A DNA stretch of 37,032 nucleotides, taken from contig NZ_NTGZ01000044.1 in NCBI RefSeq assembly GCF_002551245.1, positions 1 to 37,032 of the forward strand, written 5' to 3'. This document shows positions 24,815-36,018 of the stretch, piece by piece. The notes beneath the pieces are model-generated. The model was given only the letters and a program-made list of their open reading frames with translations, searched no databases and was not told where the DNA came from. Positions within the stretch are counted from its first letter, which is position 1, and every line of letters begins with the position of its first letter. The position numbers and the translations under genes were made by a program. This DNA is from Streptomyces sp. rh34. GTDB lineage: Bacteria; Actinomycetota; Actinomycetes; Streptomycetales; Streptomycetaceae.

Positions 24815-26016
24815 CCGGCACAGAGGGGCCAGGACTCACGCAGCGGTGGCAGGGCGCGCTGATGGACAACTACGGCACGCCCCGACTGTCGCTCGTCCGC
24901 GGCGAGGGCGCCCACGTCTGGGACGAGGAAGGCGCCCGCTACCTCGACTTCGTCGGGGGCATCGCGGTCAACGCCCTCGGCCACGCCCACCCCGCCGTCG
25001 TCGAGGCCGTCTCCACCCAGATCGCCTCCCTCGGCCACGTATCGAACCTGTTCATCGCCGAGCCGCCCGTCGCGCTCGCCGAGCGGCTGCTCCAGCTGTT
25101 CGGCCGTCAGGGACGGGTCTTCTTCGCCAACTCCGGCGCGGAGGCCAACGAGGCGGCCTTCAAGATCGGCCGGCTCACCGGACGCACCCACATGGTCGCG
25201 ACCGAGGGCGGCTTCCACGGCCGGACGATGGGCGCGCTCGCCCTCACCGGCCAGCCGGGGAAGCGGGAGCCGTTCGTCCCGCTGCCCGGCGACGTCACCC
25301 ATGTGCCGTACGGGGACGCCGACGCGCTGAAGGCCGCGGTGACCACCGACACCGCGCTGGTCGTCATCGAGCCGGTGCAGGGCGAGAACGGCGTCGTCGT
25401 CCCGCCCACGGGCTATCTGGAGGCCGCCCGGGAGATCACCCGGGCGACCGGCGCCCTGCTCGTCCTGGACGAGGTCCAGACCGGCATCGGCCGCTGCGGC
25501 CAGTGGTTCGAGCACCAGGCGCACCAGGGCGTCGAGCCGGACATCGTCACCCTCGCCAAGGGCCTCGGCGGCGGTCTGCCGATCGGCGCGACGGTCGCCT
25601 TCGGCCCGGCGGCCGACCTGTTGAAGCCGGGGCACCACGGCACCACGTTCGGCGGCAACCCGGTCGCCTGCGCCGCCGGACTCGCCGTCATCGACACCCT
25701 CGCGGCCGACGGCGTGCTCGCCGACGTCAAGCGGCTCGGGGAGAGGATCCGCGACGGCGTCCAGGCGCTGGGACACCCGCTGGTCTCCCACGTCCGCGGC
25801 GCGGGCCTGCTGCTGGGTATCGTGCTCACCGGACCCCTCGCACCACAGGTGCAGCAGGCGGCCCAGGGAGCCGGCCTCCTGGTGAACGCGCCCGCCCCCG
25901 ATGTCGTACGGCTCATGCCGCCGCTGATCATCGGTGACGCGGAGGTGGACGCGTTCCTGGAGATCCTGCCGAGCGCTCTCGACGCGGCGTACGGGGACGG
26001 ACGATCCGGAGCATGA
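24811..26016 (+). CDS. argD: Acetylornithine aminotransferase
   Basis: A 401-residue PLP-dependent class III aminotransferase that converts N-acetylglutamate semialdehyde and glutamate to N-acetylornithine. The Schiff-base lysine is Lys250 in [15 protein letters not shown]. Other marks are [18 protein letters not shown] (PLP phosphate binding), [15 protein letters not shown] and the [12 protein letters not shown] segment with the aspartate that holds the pyridine nitrogen. Length and order of motifs are normal. It is coupled to argB by ATGA overlap, and argR follows after 25 bp in the same operon. Confidence 0.96.
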   Translation: MTGTEGPGLTQRWQGALMDNYGTPRLSLVRGEGAHVWDEEGARYLDFVGGIAVNALGHAHPAVVEAVSTQIASLGHVSNLFIAEPPVALAERLLQLFGRQGRVFFANSGAEANEAAFKIGRLTGRTHMVATEGGFHGRTMGALALTGQPGKREPFVPLPGDVTHVPYGDADALKAAVTTDTALVVIEPVQGENGVVVPPTGYLEAAREITRATGALLVLDEVQTGIGRCGQWFEHQAHQGVEPDIVTLAKGLGGGLPIGATVAFGPAADLLKPGHHGTTFGGNPVACAAGLAVIDTLAADGVLADVKRLGERIRDGVQALGHPLVSHVRGAGLLLGIVLTGPLAPQVQQAAQGAGLLVNAPAPDVVRLMPPLIIGDAEVDAFLEILPSALDAAYGDGRSGA

Positions 26017-26041
26017 CCCTCCGGAGAATGAGGCGACGACG

Positions 26042-26578
26042 ATGACCGAGGCGCAGGAATCCGAGCACGGCGGGCCGTCCGTGCCGCAGACCCGCACCGC
26101 CCGCCACCGCCGGATCGTGGACATCCTGAACCGGCAGCCGGTCCGCTCGCAGAGCCAGCTGGCCAAGCTCCTCGCCGACGACGGGCTGAGCGTCACCCAG
26201 GCGACGCTCTCCCGGGACCTGGACGAGCTGGGCGCGGTGAAGATCCGCAACACCGGCGGCGAGCTGATCTACGCGGTGCCGAGCGAGGGCGGCTTCCGCA
26301 CCCCGCAGGCCCCGCTGGGCGGCTCGGCCAAGGAGGAGCGGATGCGCCGGCTCTCGGCCGAACTGCTCATCTCGGCGGAGGCCTCGGCCAACCTCGTGGT
26401 GCTGCGCACCCCGCCGGGCGCCGCCCAGTTCCTCGCCTCGGCCATCGACCAGGCCGAACTGCACGACATCCTCGGCACGATCGCGGGCGACGACACGCTG
26501 ATGCTCATCAGCCGCGACCCGAACGGCGGCCAGGCGCTCGCCGACCACCTGCTGAGGCTCGCTCAGAACGACCGCTGA
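26042..26578 (+). CDS. argR: Arginine repressor ArgR
   Basis: A 178-residue ArgR/AhrC repressor. The N-terminal winged helix (about residues 20-88) has [14 protein letters not shown] and the recognition segment [18 protein letters not shown]. The C-terminal hexamerisation and arginine-binding domain (about 100-175) includes [18 protein letters not shown] and the [12 protein letters not shown] motif whose aspartates contact arginine. It should bind the arginine boxes before argC and argG when arginine is plentiful. The ATG at 26042 has GAGGCGA upstream. As last gene of argCJBDR it is subject to its own feedback. It converges with the transpeptidase-like gene, 10 bp away. Confidence 0.96.
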   Translation: MTEAQESEHGGPSVPQTRTARHRRIVDILNRQPVRSQSQLAKLLADDGLSVTQATLSRDLDELGAVKIRNTGGELIYAVPSEGGFRTPQAPLGGSAKEERMRRLSAELLISAEASANLVVLRTPPGAAQFLASAIDQAELHDILGTIAGDDTLMLISRDPNGGQALADHLLRLAQNDR

Positions 26579-26588
26579 ACGGCTCTGC

Positions 26589-27305
26589 TCAGTAGCGCGT
26601 GATCGCGGTCGGGCCCGAAGAGGTGCCGACCGCGATGTGCGGTTCGCGCTCCGGGTCCGCCCAGGCGAGGATCTCCGCCATGGCGCCGGCCGGGACCGAG
26701 ACGCACCCGGCCGTCGCCCCGCGCCCGTTCACATGCAGGAAGATCCCCGCGCCCCGGCCCCGTACCGGACGGTCGTAGTTGAAGCCGATCACCAGAGCGC
26801 GGGCGTACTGCGTGCCGTAGGAGACGAGGTGCTCGGCCTCCGTCGCCCGGCAGTGGGCCGGGCGCGGTTCCACCCAGCGGTTGTACGCGCGCGAGTCGTT
26901 GTCCTGGCACCACCAGGAGTCCTCGGTGACCTCGCGGTACGGATACGTCGTGCCGGCCGGGGCGTCCTCGATGCCGAAGGCGTACGGCAGGTCGTACAGC
27001 CCGGTGGGCGTGGTGCTGGTGCCCTGCTCCCGACTGCTGCCCTCGGCCAGCCCGTTCGCCCCGAACCGCGCGGGCGCCGACCCGGCCTCCGCCCACCTGC
27101 CCCCGCGCCGCTCCCACCAGGTCACGGTCCCCGTCGTGGAGCCGGCGTCGGGGGCCTCGGCGGTGATCAGCTGGGAGCCGCCGCCCGTGTCCGCCAGCCG
27201 GTCCGGCAGGGGAGGGACATCGGCGGACGGGGCGTCGGCGGGTCCGGCCCCGAGGGAGCCGGCCAGGGCGAGGAGTACGGCGGCGGTCACCAGTGATCTG
27301 CGCAT
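26589..27305 (-). CDS. Secreted L,D-transpeptidase-family (YkuD-like) protein
   Basis: A 238-residue exported protein. The signal peptide MRRSLVTAAVLLALAG ends in a likely cleavage near residue 25. The mature part carries an L,D-transpeptidase catalytic fold: TTPTGLYDLPYAFG marks the family, and GIFLHVNGRGATAGCVSVP supplies the catalytic His and Cys. It would act on peptidoglycan stem peptides or attach proteins to the wall. The sequence departs from the common SHGC form (TAGCVSV instead), as in the YafK/ErfK-like branch. A start at 27335 (GTG) is possible; 27305 is chosen because it begins the signal peptide. Confidence 0.82.
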   Translation of the reverse strand: MRRSLVTAAVLLALAGSLGAGPADAPSADVPPLPDRLADTGGGSQLITAEAPDAGSTTGTVTWWERRGGRWAEAGSAPARFGANGLAEGSSREQGTSTTPTGLYDLPYAFGIEDAPAGTTYPYREVTEDSWWCQDNDSRAYNRWVEPRPAHCRATEAEHLVSYGTQYARALVIGFNYDRPVRGRGAGIFLHVNGRGATAGCVSVPAGAMAEILAWADPEREPHIAVGTSSGPTAITRY

Positions 27306-27471
27306 GCTCCGGACCGTACGGCGGCCGGCGGGCACGCCCCACCGGACCTGCTCCGTACGGCCCAGCGGATCACCGGCTCACCGAGGCCGTGCACCGCGCG
27401 AGGTTCGACGGCCCCCGGAAGGCGCCCCACATCAGGTGAAACGGCTGGGAGCACCGCTCTGACCTGCCGTT

Positions 27472-27508
27472 TTGACAAACAATACGGAGGACTGCATAGT
27501 TATACCCA
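27472..27508 (+). promoter_or_regulatory. argG promoter with arginine box
   Basis: TTGACA (27472-27477) and CATAGT (27495-27500) are separated by 17 bp. The sequence TGCATAGTTATACCC, from 27493, resembles the arginine box before argC and overlaps the -10, so ArgR would block initiation. AAGGAG lies 6 nt before the GTG at 27537. The rest of the gap from 27306 shows nothing else. Confidence 0.72.
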
Positions 27509-27536
27509 TCAGTGATTGCACCGTAAGGAGAAACCC

Positions 27537-30280
<2,744 letters not shown>

Positions 30281-30389
30281 CGCCGGTCAGGTGCGCGCGG
30301 GAGCCGTGTCGCACCAGATGGACGAAGGGTGTCGCGGGCCGCGCTCACCGGGGTAGGAGTAACCGAAACCCGACCCCAAGGAGCCCGCG

Positions 30390-31361
30390 ATGCCCTCCGC
30401 CGCCCTGGCCGCCGCGACGACCCCGACCGCCCACATCGGGCTGGGCCTTGCCGCCGTCGGGAGGCCCGGCTACATCAATCTCCACCGAGACCGGGACCTG
30501 CCCGCCGACCGCGACGCCGACGCCCTGCGCGCCCGTACGCACGAGCTGCTGGACGCCGCCTACGCCCAGGGCGTCCGGTACGTCGACACCGCCCGCTCCT
30601 ACGGCCGGGCCGAGGAGTTCCTCGCGGAGTGGCTGGACGCCCGGCCCTCGTTCACCGACCTCGTCGTCGGCAGCAAATGGGGGTACACCTACACCGCCGA
30701 CTGGAGCGTCGAGGCCGAGGAACACGAGGTCAAGGACCACAGCCTCGCCACCTTCGAGCGCCAGTACGCCGAGACCCGGGCCCTCCTCGGCGACCGGCTC
30801 AGCCTCTACCAGGTCCACTCGGTCACCCCGGACAGCCCGGCGCTCACCGACAAGGAACTGCTCGGCCGCCTCGCCGCCCTGGCCGCCGACGGCGTCACCG
30901 TCGGCCTCACCACCAGCGGGCCCGCCCAGGCCGACGCCATCCGGGCGGCCCTCGCCGTCACGGTCGACGGCGAACCCCTCTTCCGTACGGTCCAGGCCAC
31001 CTACAACGCCCTGGAGACCTCGGCCGCGCCCGCGCTGGCCGAGGCCCACGACGCCGGGCTCACCGTGATCGTCAAGGAGGGCATGGCCAACGGCCGCCTC
31101 GCCGGGGAGGAGGCCCCCGCCGTGTTCCAGGAGATCGCCGCCGACGCGGGCGTCGGCGGCGACGCGGTCGCCCTCGCGCTGGTCCTGCACCAGCCCTGGG
31201 CGGGCGTCGTGCTCTCCGGCGCCGCCACGGTGGGCCAGCTCTCCGGCAATCTGCACGCCGCCGTCGTCGACCTGGACGACGAGCAGCGGGCCGGCCTCGA
31301 GGCCCTGGTCGAGGAGCCGGAGGCCTACTGGCGGCACCGGGCCGGACTGCCCTGGCACTGA
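30390..31361 (+). CDS. Aldo/keto reductase
   Basis: A 323-residue NADPH-dependent aldo/keto reductase with a TIM-barrel fold. The catalytic tetrad is visible as Asp in VDTARSYGRAEEF with the following tyrosine, Lys in VVGSKWGY and His in LYQVHSV. The cofactor region near the C-terminus reads WAGVVLSGAATVGQLSGNL, matching the SxxxxxQL-type pattern. It is close in organisation to D-threo-aldose 1-dehydrogenase-like enzymes, but the substrate is unknown. AAGGAG precedes the ATG at a good distance. It stands after argH (109 bp) and converges with helR, 30 bp away, across a short GC dyad (31363-31376). Confidence 0.9.
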   Translation: MPSAALAAATTPTAHIGLGLAAVGRPGYINLHRDRDLPADRDADALRARTHELLDAAYAQGVRYVDTARSYGRAEEFLAEWLDARPSFTDLVVGSKWGYTYTADWSVEAEEHEVKDHSLATFERQYAETRALLGDRLSLYQVHSVTPDSPALTDKELLGRLAALAADGVTVGLTTSGPAQADAIRAALAVTVDGEPLFRTVQATYNALETSAAPALAEAHDAGLTVIVKEGMANGRLAGEEAPAVFQEIAADAGVGGDAVALALVLHQPWAGVVLSGAATVGQLSGNLHAAVVDLDDEQRAGLEALVEEPEAYWRHRAGLPWH

Positions 31362-31391
31362 AGCCCGCCCGCGGGCCCGGCCCCGACGGAC

Positions 31392-33557
31392 TCAGGAGCT
31401 CGTCAGGACGACGAGCTCCCGGGTCGCCCGGGTCATCGCGACATAGCGGTCCACCGCCCCCTCGACGCCCGAGCCGAACCTCTCCGGGTCGACGAGGACG
31501 ACCAGGTCGAACTCCAGGCCCTTCGACAGCTCCGGGGTCAGCGACCGCACGCGCGGCGTCGCCCGGAACGAGGGGGCGCCGATGACACAGGCGATCCCGT
31601 CCTCGTGCGCGGCGAGCCAGTCGGTGAGGACCGTGTCCAGGTCCCCGACGGGGCCGTACGTGACGGGGATGCCGCTGCCGCGGACGGAGACCGGCACGTT
31701 GGCGTCGGGGAGCACGGCCCGGACCACCGGCTCCGCCTCCGCCATGATCTCCTGGGGCGTCCGGTAGTTGATGGTCAGGGAGGCCAGGGTGATCCGGTCG
31801 AGCCCGACCCGCTCCAGCCGCTCCCGCCAGGACTCGGTGAACCCGTGCCGGGCCTGCGCACGGTCCCCGACGACGGTGAAACTCCGTGACGGGCACCGCT
31901 GGATCAGCATCTGCCACTGGGCGTCGGTCAGTTCCTGCGCCTCGTCCACGACGATGTGCGCGAACGGCCCGGCCAGCACGTCGGGCTCGGCGCCGCTCGG
32001 CCGGTCGGCGGTGGCCAGGGACTCCCGGAGATCCGCCCCGCGCAGCATCACCAGGGCGCCCTCGCCGTCCGCGTCCGCGTCGGCCAGGGTCTCGTCGGCG
32101 AGCAGGCTCTCGACGACCCGGTCCATCTGCTCGCGTTCCGCGGCGGCCGCCGCCTCGTGACGACGCCTGCGCCGGGACGCCTCCGGGTCACCGAGCCGCT
32201 GCCGTGCCGCGTCCAGGAGAGGCAGGTCGGACACCGTCCAGGCGCGGGCGTCCGGGCGCTGCAAGCGCCCGACCTCCTCCGGGGTCAGCCAGGGGGCGCA
32301 CTTACGCAGATAGGCGGGCACGGACCAGAGGTCACCGACCAGGTCGGCCGCCTCGACCAGGGGCCAGGCGCGGTCGAAGAGGGCGAACAGCTCCCGGTTC
32401 CGCCGCAGAGAGGCGCGTAGCTGTTCCTCCGGGGCGTCGCCGTCGTGCTTGTCCACGAGGATCGTGAGCAGCTCCTCCCAGATCTGCTCGCGCGCCTCGT
32501 TGTGCGGAGTACCCGGGTCCGCCGCCCCGAACGCCGAGGCCCAGTCGGCGGCGCTCAGCCAGATGTCGGACCAGTGCGTCTGAACCCGTACGCCCGCGGC
32601 GGGCGGCTCCTCGTAGAACCGGACGGCCGGCTCTACCGCCTTCACCAGGTCCGCCGACGCCTTCAGACGCGCCACCTCCGGATCGGTCTCGGCGACCGCC
32701 GTCGCTCCCTCGGCGACCAGGTCCCGCAGGGTGCACGTTCGCACGCCCTCCTCCCCGAGGCTGGGCAGGACATCGGCGACGTACCCCAGGTAGGGCTCGT
32801 GCGGCCCGACGAACAGCACGCCACCGCGGCGGTGGCCGAGGCGAGGGTCGGAGTAGAGGAGATAGGCGGAGCGGTGCAGGGCGACGACGGTCTTCCCGGT
32901 GCCGGGGCCGCCGTCGACGACGAGCGCGCCCCGGGAGCCCGCCCGGATGATGGCGTCCTGGTCGGCCTGGATGGTGCCCAGCACATCGCGCATCCGGGCC
33001 GACCGGTTGCCGCCCAGACTGGCGATGAACGCGGACTGGTCATCCAGCGCGGCATGCCCGGCGAAGCCCTCCTGGGTGAACACCTCGTCCCAGTAGTCGC
33101 TGATCCGGCCGCCGGTCCAGCGGTAGCGGCGGCGGCTCGCCAGGCCCATCGGATCGGCGTGGGTGGCCCCGAAGAACGGCTCGGCGGCGGGGGAGCGCCA
33201 GTCGAGCAGCAGCCGGCGGCCCGTGCTGTCGGTCAGCCCGAGCCGTCCCACGTACAGCGGCCCGGAGCCGTCCGCGGCGACCATGTGCCCGAGGCACAGG
33301 TCGAGGCCGAACCGGCGCAGGGCGCGCAGCCGGCCGGTCAGCCGGTGGATCTCCACGTCCCGGTCCATCGCCTGCCGGCTCGCTCCGCCGGGCGCCCGGC
33401 GTTCGGCAGCGAGCCGGTCGGTCAGCTCGGCGATCGACTGTTCCAGACAGTGGGCGATGGCCGCGAAGTGCTGCTCGTCATCGGCGATCAGCGCCGGGTC
33501 GGCCTTGGGGGAGAGGCGGTCGGGGAGGTCGAACGCGCTGGCGGTCAGGGGTTTCAC
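31392..33557 (-). CDS. helR: HelR-type RNA polymerase recycling ATPase
   Basis: A 721-residue superfamily 1 helicase-like ATPase of the HelD/HelR group. Walker A is VVDGGPGTGKTVVALHRSAYLL, from about residue 225. Walker B is HIVVDEAQELTDAQW and the later motif is VVGDRAQARHG. The N-terminal helical region (DDEQHFAAIAHCLEQSIAEL) is the coiled-coil arm that enters the polymerase channel. In Streptomyces, HelR displaces rifamycins from RNA polymerase and gives tolerance. The GTG at 33557 is preferred because relatives begin close to SAFDLPDRLS; an ATG at 33602 gives 736 residues, and neither has a strong ribosome site. The open frame continues through the palindrome upstream, but that cannot be coding if the palindrome is regulatory. 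Confidence 0.9.
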   Translation of the reverse strand: MKPLTASAFDLPDRLSPKADPALIADDEQHFAAIAHCLEQSIAELTDRLAAERRAPGGASRQAMDRDVEIHRLTGRLRALRRFGLDLCLGHMVAADGSGPLYVGRLGLTDSTGRRLLLDWRSPAAEPFFGATHADPMGLASRRRYRWTGGRISDYWDEVFTQEGFAGHAALDDQSAFIASLGGNRSARMRDVLGTIQADQDAIIRAGSRGALVVDGGPGTGKTVVALHRSAYLLYSDPRLGHRRGGVLFVGPHEPYLGYVADVLPSLGEEGVRTCTLRDLVAEGATAVAETDPEVARLKASADLVKAVEPAVRFYEEPPAAGVRVQTHWSDIWLSAADWASAFGAADPGTPHNEAREQIWEELLTILVDKHDGDAPEEQLRASLRRNRELFALFDRAWPLVEAADLVGDLWSVPAYLRKCAPWLTPEEVGRLQRPDARAWTVSDLPLLDAARQRLGDPEASRRRRRHEAAAAAEREQMDRVVESLLADETLADADADGEGALVMLRGADLRESLATADRPSGAEPDVLAGPFAHIVVDEAQELTDAQWQMLIQRCPSRSFTVVGDRAQARHGFTESWRERLERVGLDRITLASLTINYRTPQEIMAEAEPVVRAVLPDANVPVSVRGSGIPVTYGPVGDLDTVLTDWLAAHEDGIACVIGAPSFRATPRVRSLTPELSKGLEFDLVVLVDPERFGSGVEGAVDRYVAMTRATRELVVLTSS

Positions 33558-33631
33558 GGCATCGGTTCCGATCTGCGGTGCGTACGGGGGGCGGCGTCCC
33601 ATCCCGGCTACGGCGGACGATTCTGCGGCAT

Positions 33632-33668
33632 ATGGGGGGTCTTGCCGCAAGGCCCCCCATGCGCTATA
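33632..33668 (-). promoter_or_regulatory. Rifamycin-associated-element-like palindrome and helR promoter
   Basis: A 29-bp palindrome (33632-33660) is perfect except for one T/G position. Its core on the minus strand, CCTTGCGGCAAG, flanked by C and G runs, matches the rifamycin-associated element known before rifamycin-inducible resistance genes in actinomycetes. A -10-like TATAGC on the minus strand (33663-33668) puts the start site inside the element. Identity of the element is from memory of its consensus; regulation is inferred. Confidence 0.75.
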
Positions 33669-33713
33669 AGTTGAGAGTGGCAAGGAGTGGGTCTACCTCC
33701 GGCCACTTTTTTG

Positions 33714-33789
33714 TTTCCCGCCCCGCCCTCCCTCGCGCCCTTCCCTCTTGCCTCTCCCTCCCTCCCCCTCCTGCCTCTCTCCCTTCCTG
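33714..33789. repeat. Homopyrimidine-rich tract between helR and the TetR gene
   Basis: About 76 nt made almost entirely of C and T on the plus strand, with only a few G interruptions. A weak AGTGG/CCACT hairpin followed by six T residues (33686-33712) precedes it. No gene is present here. It separates the helR promoter from the TetR operator. Confidence 0.7.
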
Positions 33790-33808
33790 CGTGCCCGCAT
33801 ACCCCTGA

Positions 33809-33846
33809 TGAGACGAGAATGTCTCAAGTGGGTTATGGTTGTCTCA
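33809..33846 (+). promoter_or_regulatory. TetR-type operator and leaderless promoter
   Basis: TGAGAC (33809-33814) and GTCTCA (33821-33826) form an inverted repeat with a 6-nt spacer. A third half-site GTCTCA (33841-33846) overlaps the start codon. TATGGT (33834-33839) is a -10 hexamer 6 nt from the ATG at 33846, indicating leaderless transcription. The repressor encoded next is the likely ligand. Confidence 0.65.
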
Positions 33847-34397
33847 TGACTCTCGACCGTGAGCAGGTTCTGCGCAGCGCCGCCGCCCTGTTGACCCGCA
33901 GATCGACCGCCACCATGGACGAGGTCGCCAAGGCGGCGGGCATCGGCCGGGCCACTCTCCACCGCCACTTCGCCGGGCGCGACGCCCTGGTGAGGGCGTT
34001 GGAGAATCTCGGCATCCAGGAGTTCGAGAGTGCCCTCGACGCCGCCCGGCTCGACGAGGGCACCTCCGAGGAGGGGCTGCGCCGTCTCATCGCGGCCGTC
34101 GAGCCCAGCGCCGGGCTGCTGTCCTTCCTCGTCAACGAGAACCAGCTCTTCGAGGGCGACGCGGTCAACGAGGGCTGGAATCGGGCCGACGCCCGCGTCT
34201 CCGCCTTCTTCCGCCGGGGCCAGGAGCGCGGCGAGTTCCGTATCGACCTCACCCCCGCCTGGCTGACGGAGGCCCTCTACGGGCTCATCGGCACCGGAGC
34301 CTGGGCCGTCCAGGCGGGGCGGGTCGCCGCACAGGATTTCCAACACATGATCGTCGAGTTGCTGCTCGGCGGAGCACGCCGGAGCGTGGAGCAGTGA
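33846..34397 (+). CDS. TetR-family repressor of the adjacent exporter
   Basis: A 183-residue TetR repressor. The N-terminal helix-turn-helix occupies about residues 5-50 (AAALLTRRSTATMDEVAKAAGIGRATLHRHFAG, where GIGRATLHRHF is the recognition helix). The C-terminal ligand domain ends in ALYGLIGTGAWAVQAGR. The ATG at 33846 is chosen from the start of the conserved domain and the leaderless promoter; the open frame extends upstream through the pyrimidine tract without meaning. The stop overlaps the GTG of the MFS gene by 4 nt, so regulator and exporter are one unit, controlled by the GAGAC/GTCTC repeats upstream. Confidence 0.92.
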   Translation: MTLDREQVLRSAAALLTRRSTATMDEVAKAAGIGRATLHRHFAGRDALVRALENLGIQEFESALDAARLDEGTSEEGLRRLIAAVEPSAGLLSFLVNENQLFEGDAVNEGWNRADARVSAFFRRGQERGEFRIDLTPAWLTEALYGLIGTGAWAVQAGRVAAQDFQHMIVELLLGGARRSVEQ

Positions 34398-35938
34398 CCA
34401 GCATCGACCAGAACCCGGACGCCCCGGACGCCGTACGCCGCCCGGGGCGGTGGATCGCGCTCGCCGTCCTCGTCCTCGCCGTACTGCTGGTGGCCGTCGA
34501 CGCGACCGTTCTCGGTCTCGCCACCCCGTTCCTCAGCGAGGACCTCGAACCGACCGGCACCCAGCTGCTCTGGATCGGTGACGTCTACTCCTTCGTCATC
34601 GCCGGCCTGCTCGTCTCGATGGGCAGCCTCGGCGACCGCATCGGCCGCAAGAAGCTGCTGCTGGTCGGCGCCGTCGCGTTCGGCGCGGTCTCCGTCCTCA
34701 ACGCGTACGCGACCACGCCCGAGATGATGATCGTGGGCCGGGCGCTGCTCGGTGTCGCGGGCGCCACGCTGATGCCGTCCACCCTGGCCCTGATCCGCAA
34801 CCTCTTCCACGACCCGCGCGAGCGCAGCCTCGCCATCGGGATCTGGGGCGCGATGGCCTCGGCGGGCGCGGCCGTGGGTCCGGTCGTCGGCGGGTTCCTG
34901 CTCGAACACTTCTGGTGGGGTTCGGTCTTCCTCATCAACCTGCCCGTGATGGCCGTCCTCGTCGTCGTCGGCATCAAGCTGATCCCCGAGTCCAAGAACC
35001 CGGCCCCCGGCCCGTGGGACATGCTCAGTGTCGGGCTCTCCCTGGTCGGCATGATCGGTGTCGTGTACGCCATCAAGGAGGCGGCCGCGCACGGCGTGAG
35101 CTGGGAGGCCGGGGCGGCGGCCGTCGGCGGCATCGGCGCGCTCACCTGGTTCGTCCGCAGGCAGCTGCGGCTGCCCGCGCCCCTGCTGGACATGCGGCTC
35201 TTCCACCACCGGGGCTTCTCCGGCGCGGTCCTCGCCGATCTGCTGACCATCCTCGGTCTGTCGGGTCTGGTCTTCTTCCTCTCCCAGTTCCTGCAACTGG
35301 TGCAGGGCCGCGGGCCGCTGGAGGCCGGGCTCGCCGAACTGCCCGCCGCGATCGGCGCGGTGACCGCCGGTCTGCTGGCCGGGTTCGCCGCCCGCCGTTA
35401 CTCGGTCCGCTCCGTCGTCTCGGGCGGCCTGGCCGCGGTCGGGCTGGCGCTGGGCAGTGTGACCCTGCTCGACCAGCACACCGGGTACCCGCTGCTCGGC
35501 TCCATGCTGCTGGTCGTCGGCGTCGGCGCGGGCCTCGCCTTCACCGTCACCGCGGACGTGATCCTCTCCAGTGTCCCGAAGGAGCAGGCGGGCTCCGCGT
35601 CCGCCGTCTCCGAGACCGCTTACGAACTGGGCGCGGCCCTCGGCATCGCCCTGCTCGGCTCCATCGTCACCGGCGTCTACCGGGGCTTCCCGACCCCGTC
35701 GGGCATCCCCGCCGACGTCGAATCGGCCGCCCACGAGTCGCTCGGCGGGGCGGTCGAGGCTGCCGGGGCACTGCCCGCCGCGCAGGCGGGGCCGTTGGTC
35801 TCGGCGGCCCAGGAGGCGTTCGTCGACGGACTGCGGTCGGCCGCGGGCGTCGGCGCGGCGGTGCTGCTGGCGGCGGCGGTCGCGGCCTGGTTCCTGCTGC
35901 GGGGCCAGAAGCTCGAGGACGGCGTCGAGCACCCGTAG
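34394..35938 (+). CDS. DHA2-family (14-TM) multidrug MFS exporter
   Basis: A 514-residue major-facilitator exporter of the 14-helix DHA2 group (QacA/SmvA/LfrA-like). The first helix contains LVAVDATVLGLATPFL, the motif D1-like position after helix 1. GDRIGRKKLLLVGA is motif A after helix 2. AMASAGAAVGPVVGGFLLEHFWWGSVFLINLP is the antiporter motif C followed by the WRWxFxIN-type segment. It would pump out cationic or amphiphilic drugs using the proton gradient. It begins with a GTG coupled to the tetR stop. The neighbouring helR locus suggests an antibiotic-defence context, but the substrate is not known. A strong hairpin ends the operon. Confidence 0.93.
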   Translation: MTSIDQNPDAPDAVRRPGRWIALAVLVLAVLLVAVDATVLGLATPFLSEDLEPTGTQLLWIGDVYSFVIAGLLVSMGSLGDRIGRKKLLLVGAVAFGAVSVLNAYATTPEMMIVGRALLGVAGATLMPSTLALIRNLFHDPRERSLAIGIWGAMASAGAAVGPVVGGFLLEHFWWGSVFLINLPVMAVLVVVGIKLIPESKNPAPGPWDMLSVGLSLVGMIGVVYAIKEAAAHGVSWEAGAAAVGGIGALTWFVRRQLRLPAPLLDMRLFHHRGFSGAVLADLLTILGLSGLVFFLSQFLQLVQGRGPLEAGLAELPAAIGAVTAGLLAGFAARRYSVRSVVSGGLAAVGLALGSVTLLDQHTGYPLLGSMLLVVGVGAGLAFTVTADVILSSVPKEQAGSASAVSETAYELGAALGIALLGSIVTGVYRGFPTPSGIPADVESAAHESLGGAVEAAGALPAAQAGPLVSAAQEAFVDGLRSAAGVGAAVLLAAAVAAWFLLRGQKLEDGVEHP

Positions 35939-35958
35939 AGCGGATGGCCGCGCGACGG

Positions 35959-36005
35959 TACGGCGAAGGGCCCGCACCCCTCAGGGGCGCGGGCCCTTCG
36001 CCGTA
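35959..36005. terminator. Bidirectional terminator between MFS and acyltransferase genes
   Basis: The 17-bp arms 35959-35975 and 35989-36005 are exact inverted repeats, and CCCC/GGGG inside the loop can extend the stem. Genes converge on it from both sides. Confidence 0.88.
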
Positions 36006-36018
36006 ACCGCCCTACGGA

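Noticed and set aside
33603..33683. HelR N-terminal extension to the start at 33683
   Set aside because: The added codons are the palindrome and promoter itself, and relatives begin near SAFDLPDRLS.
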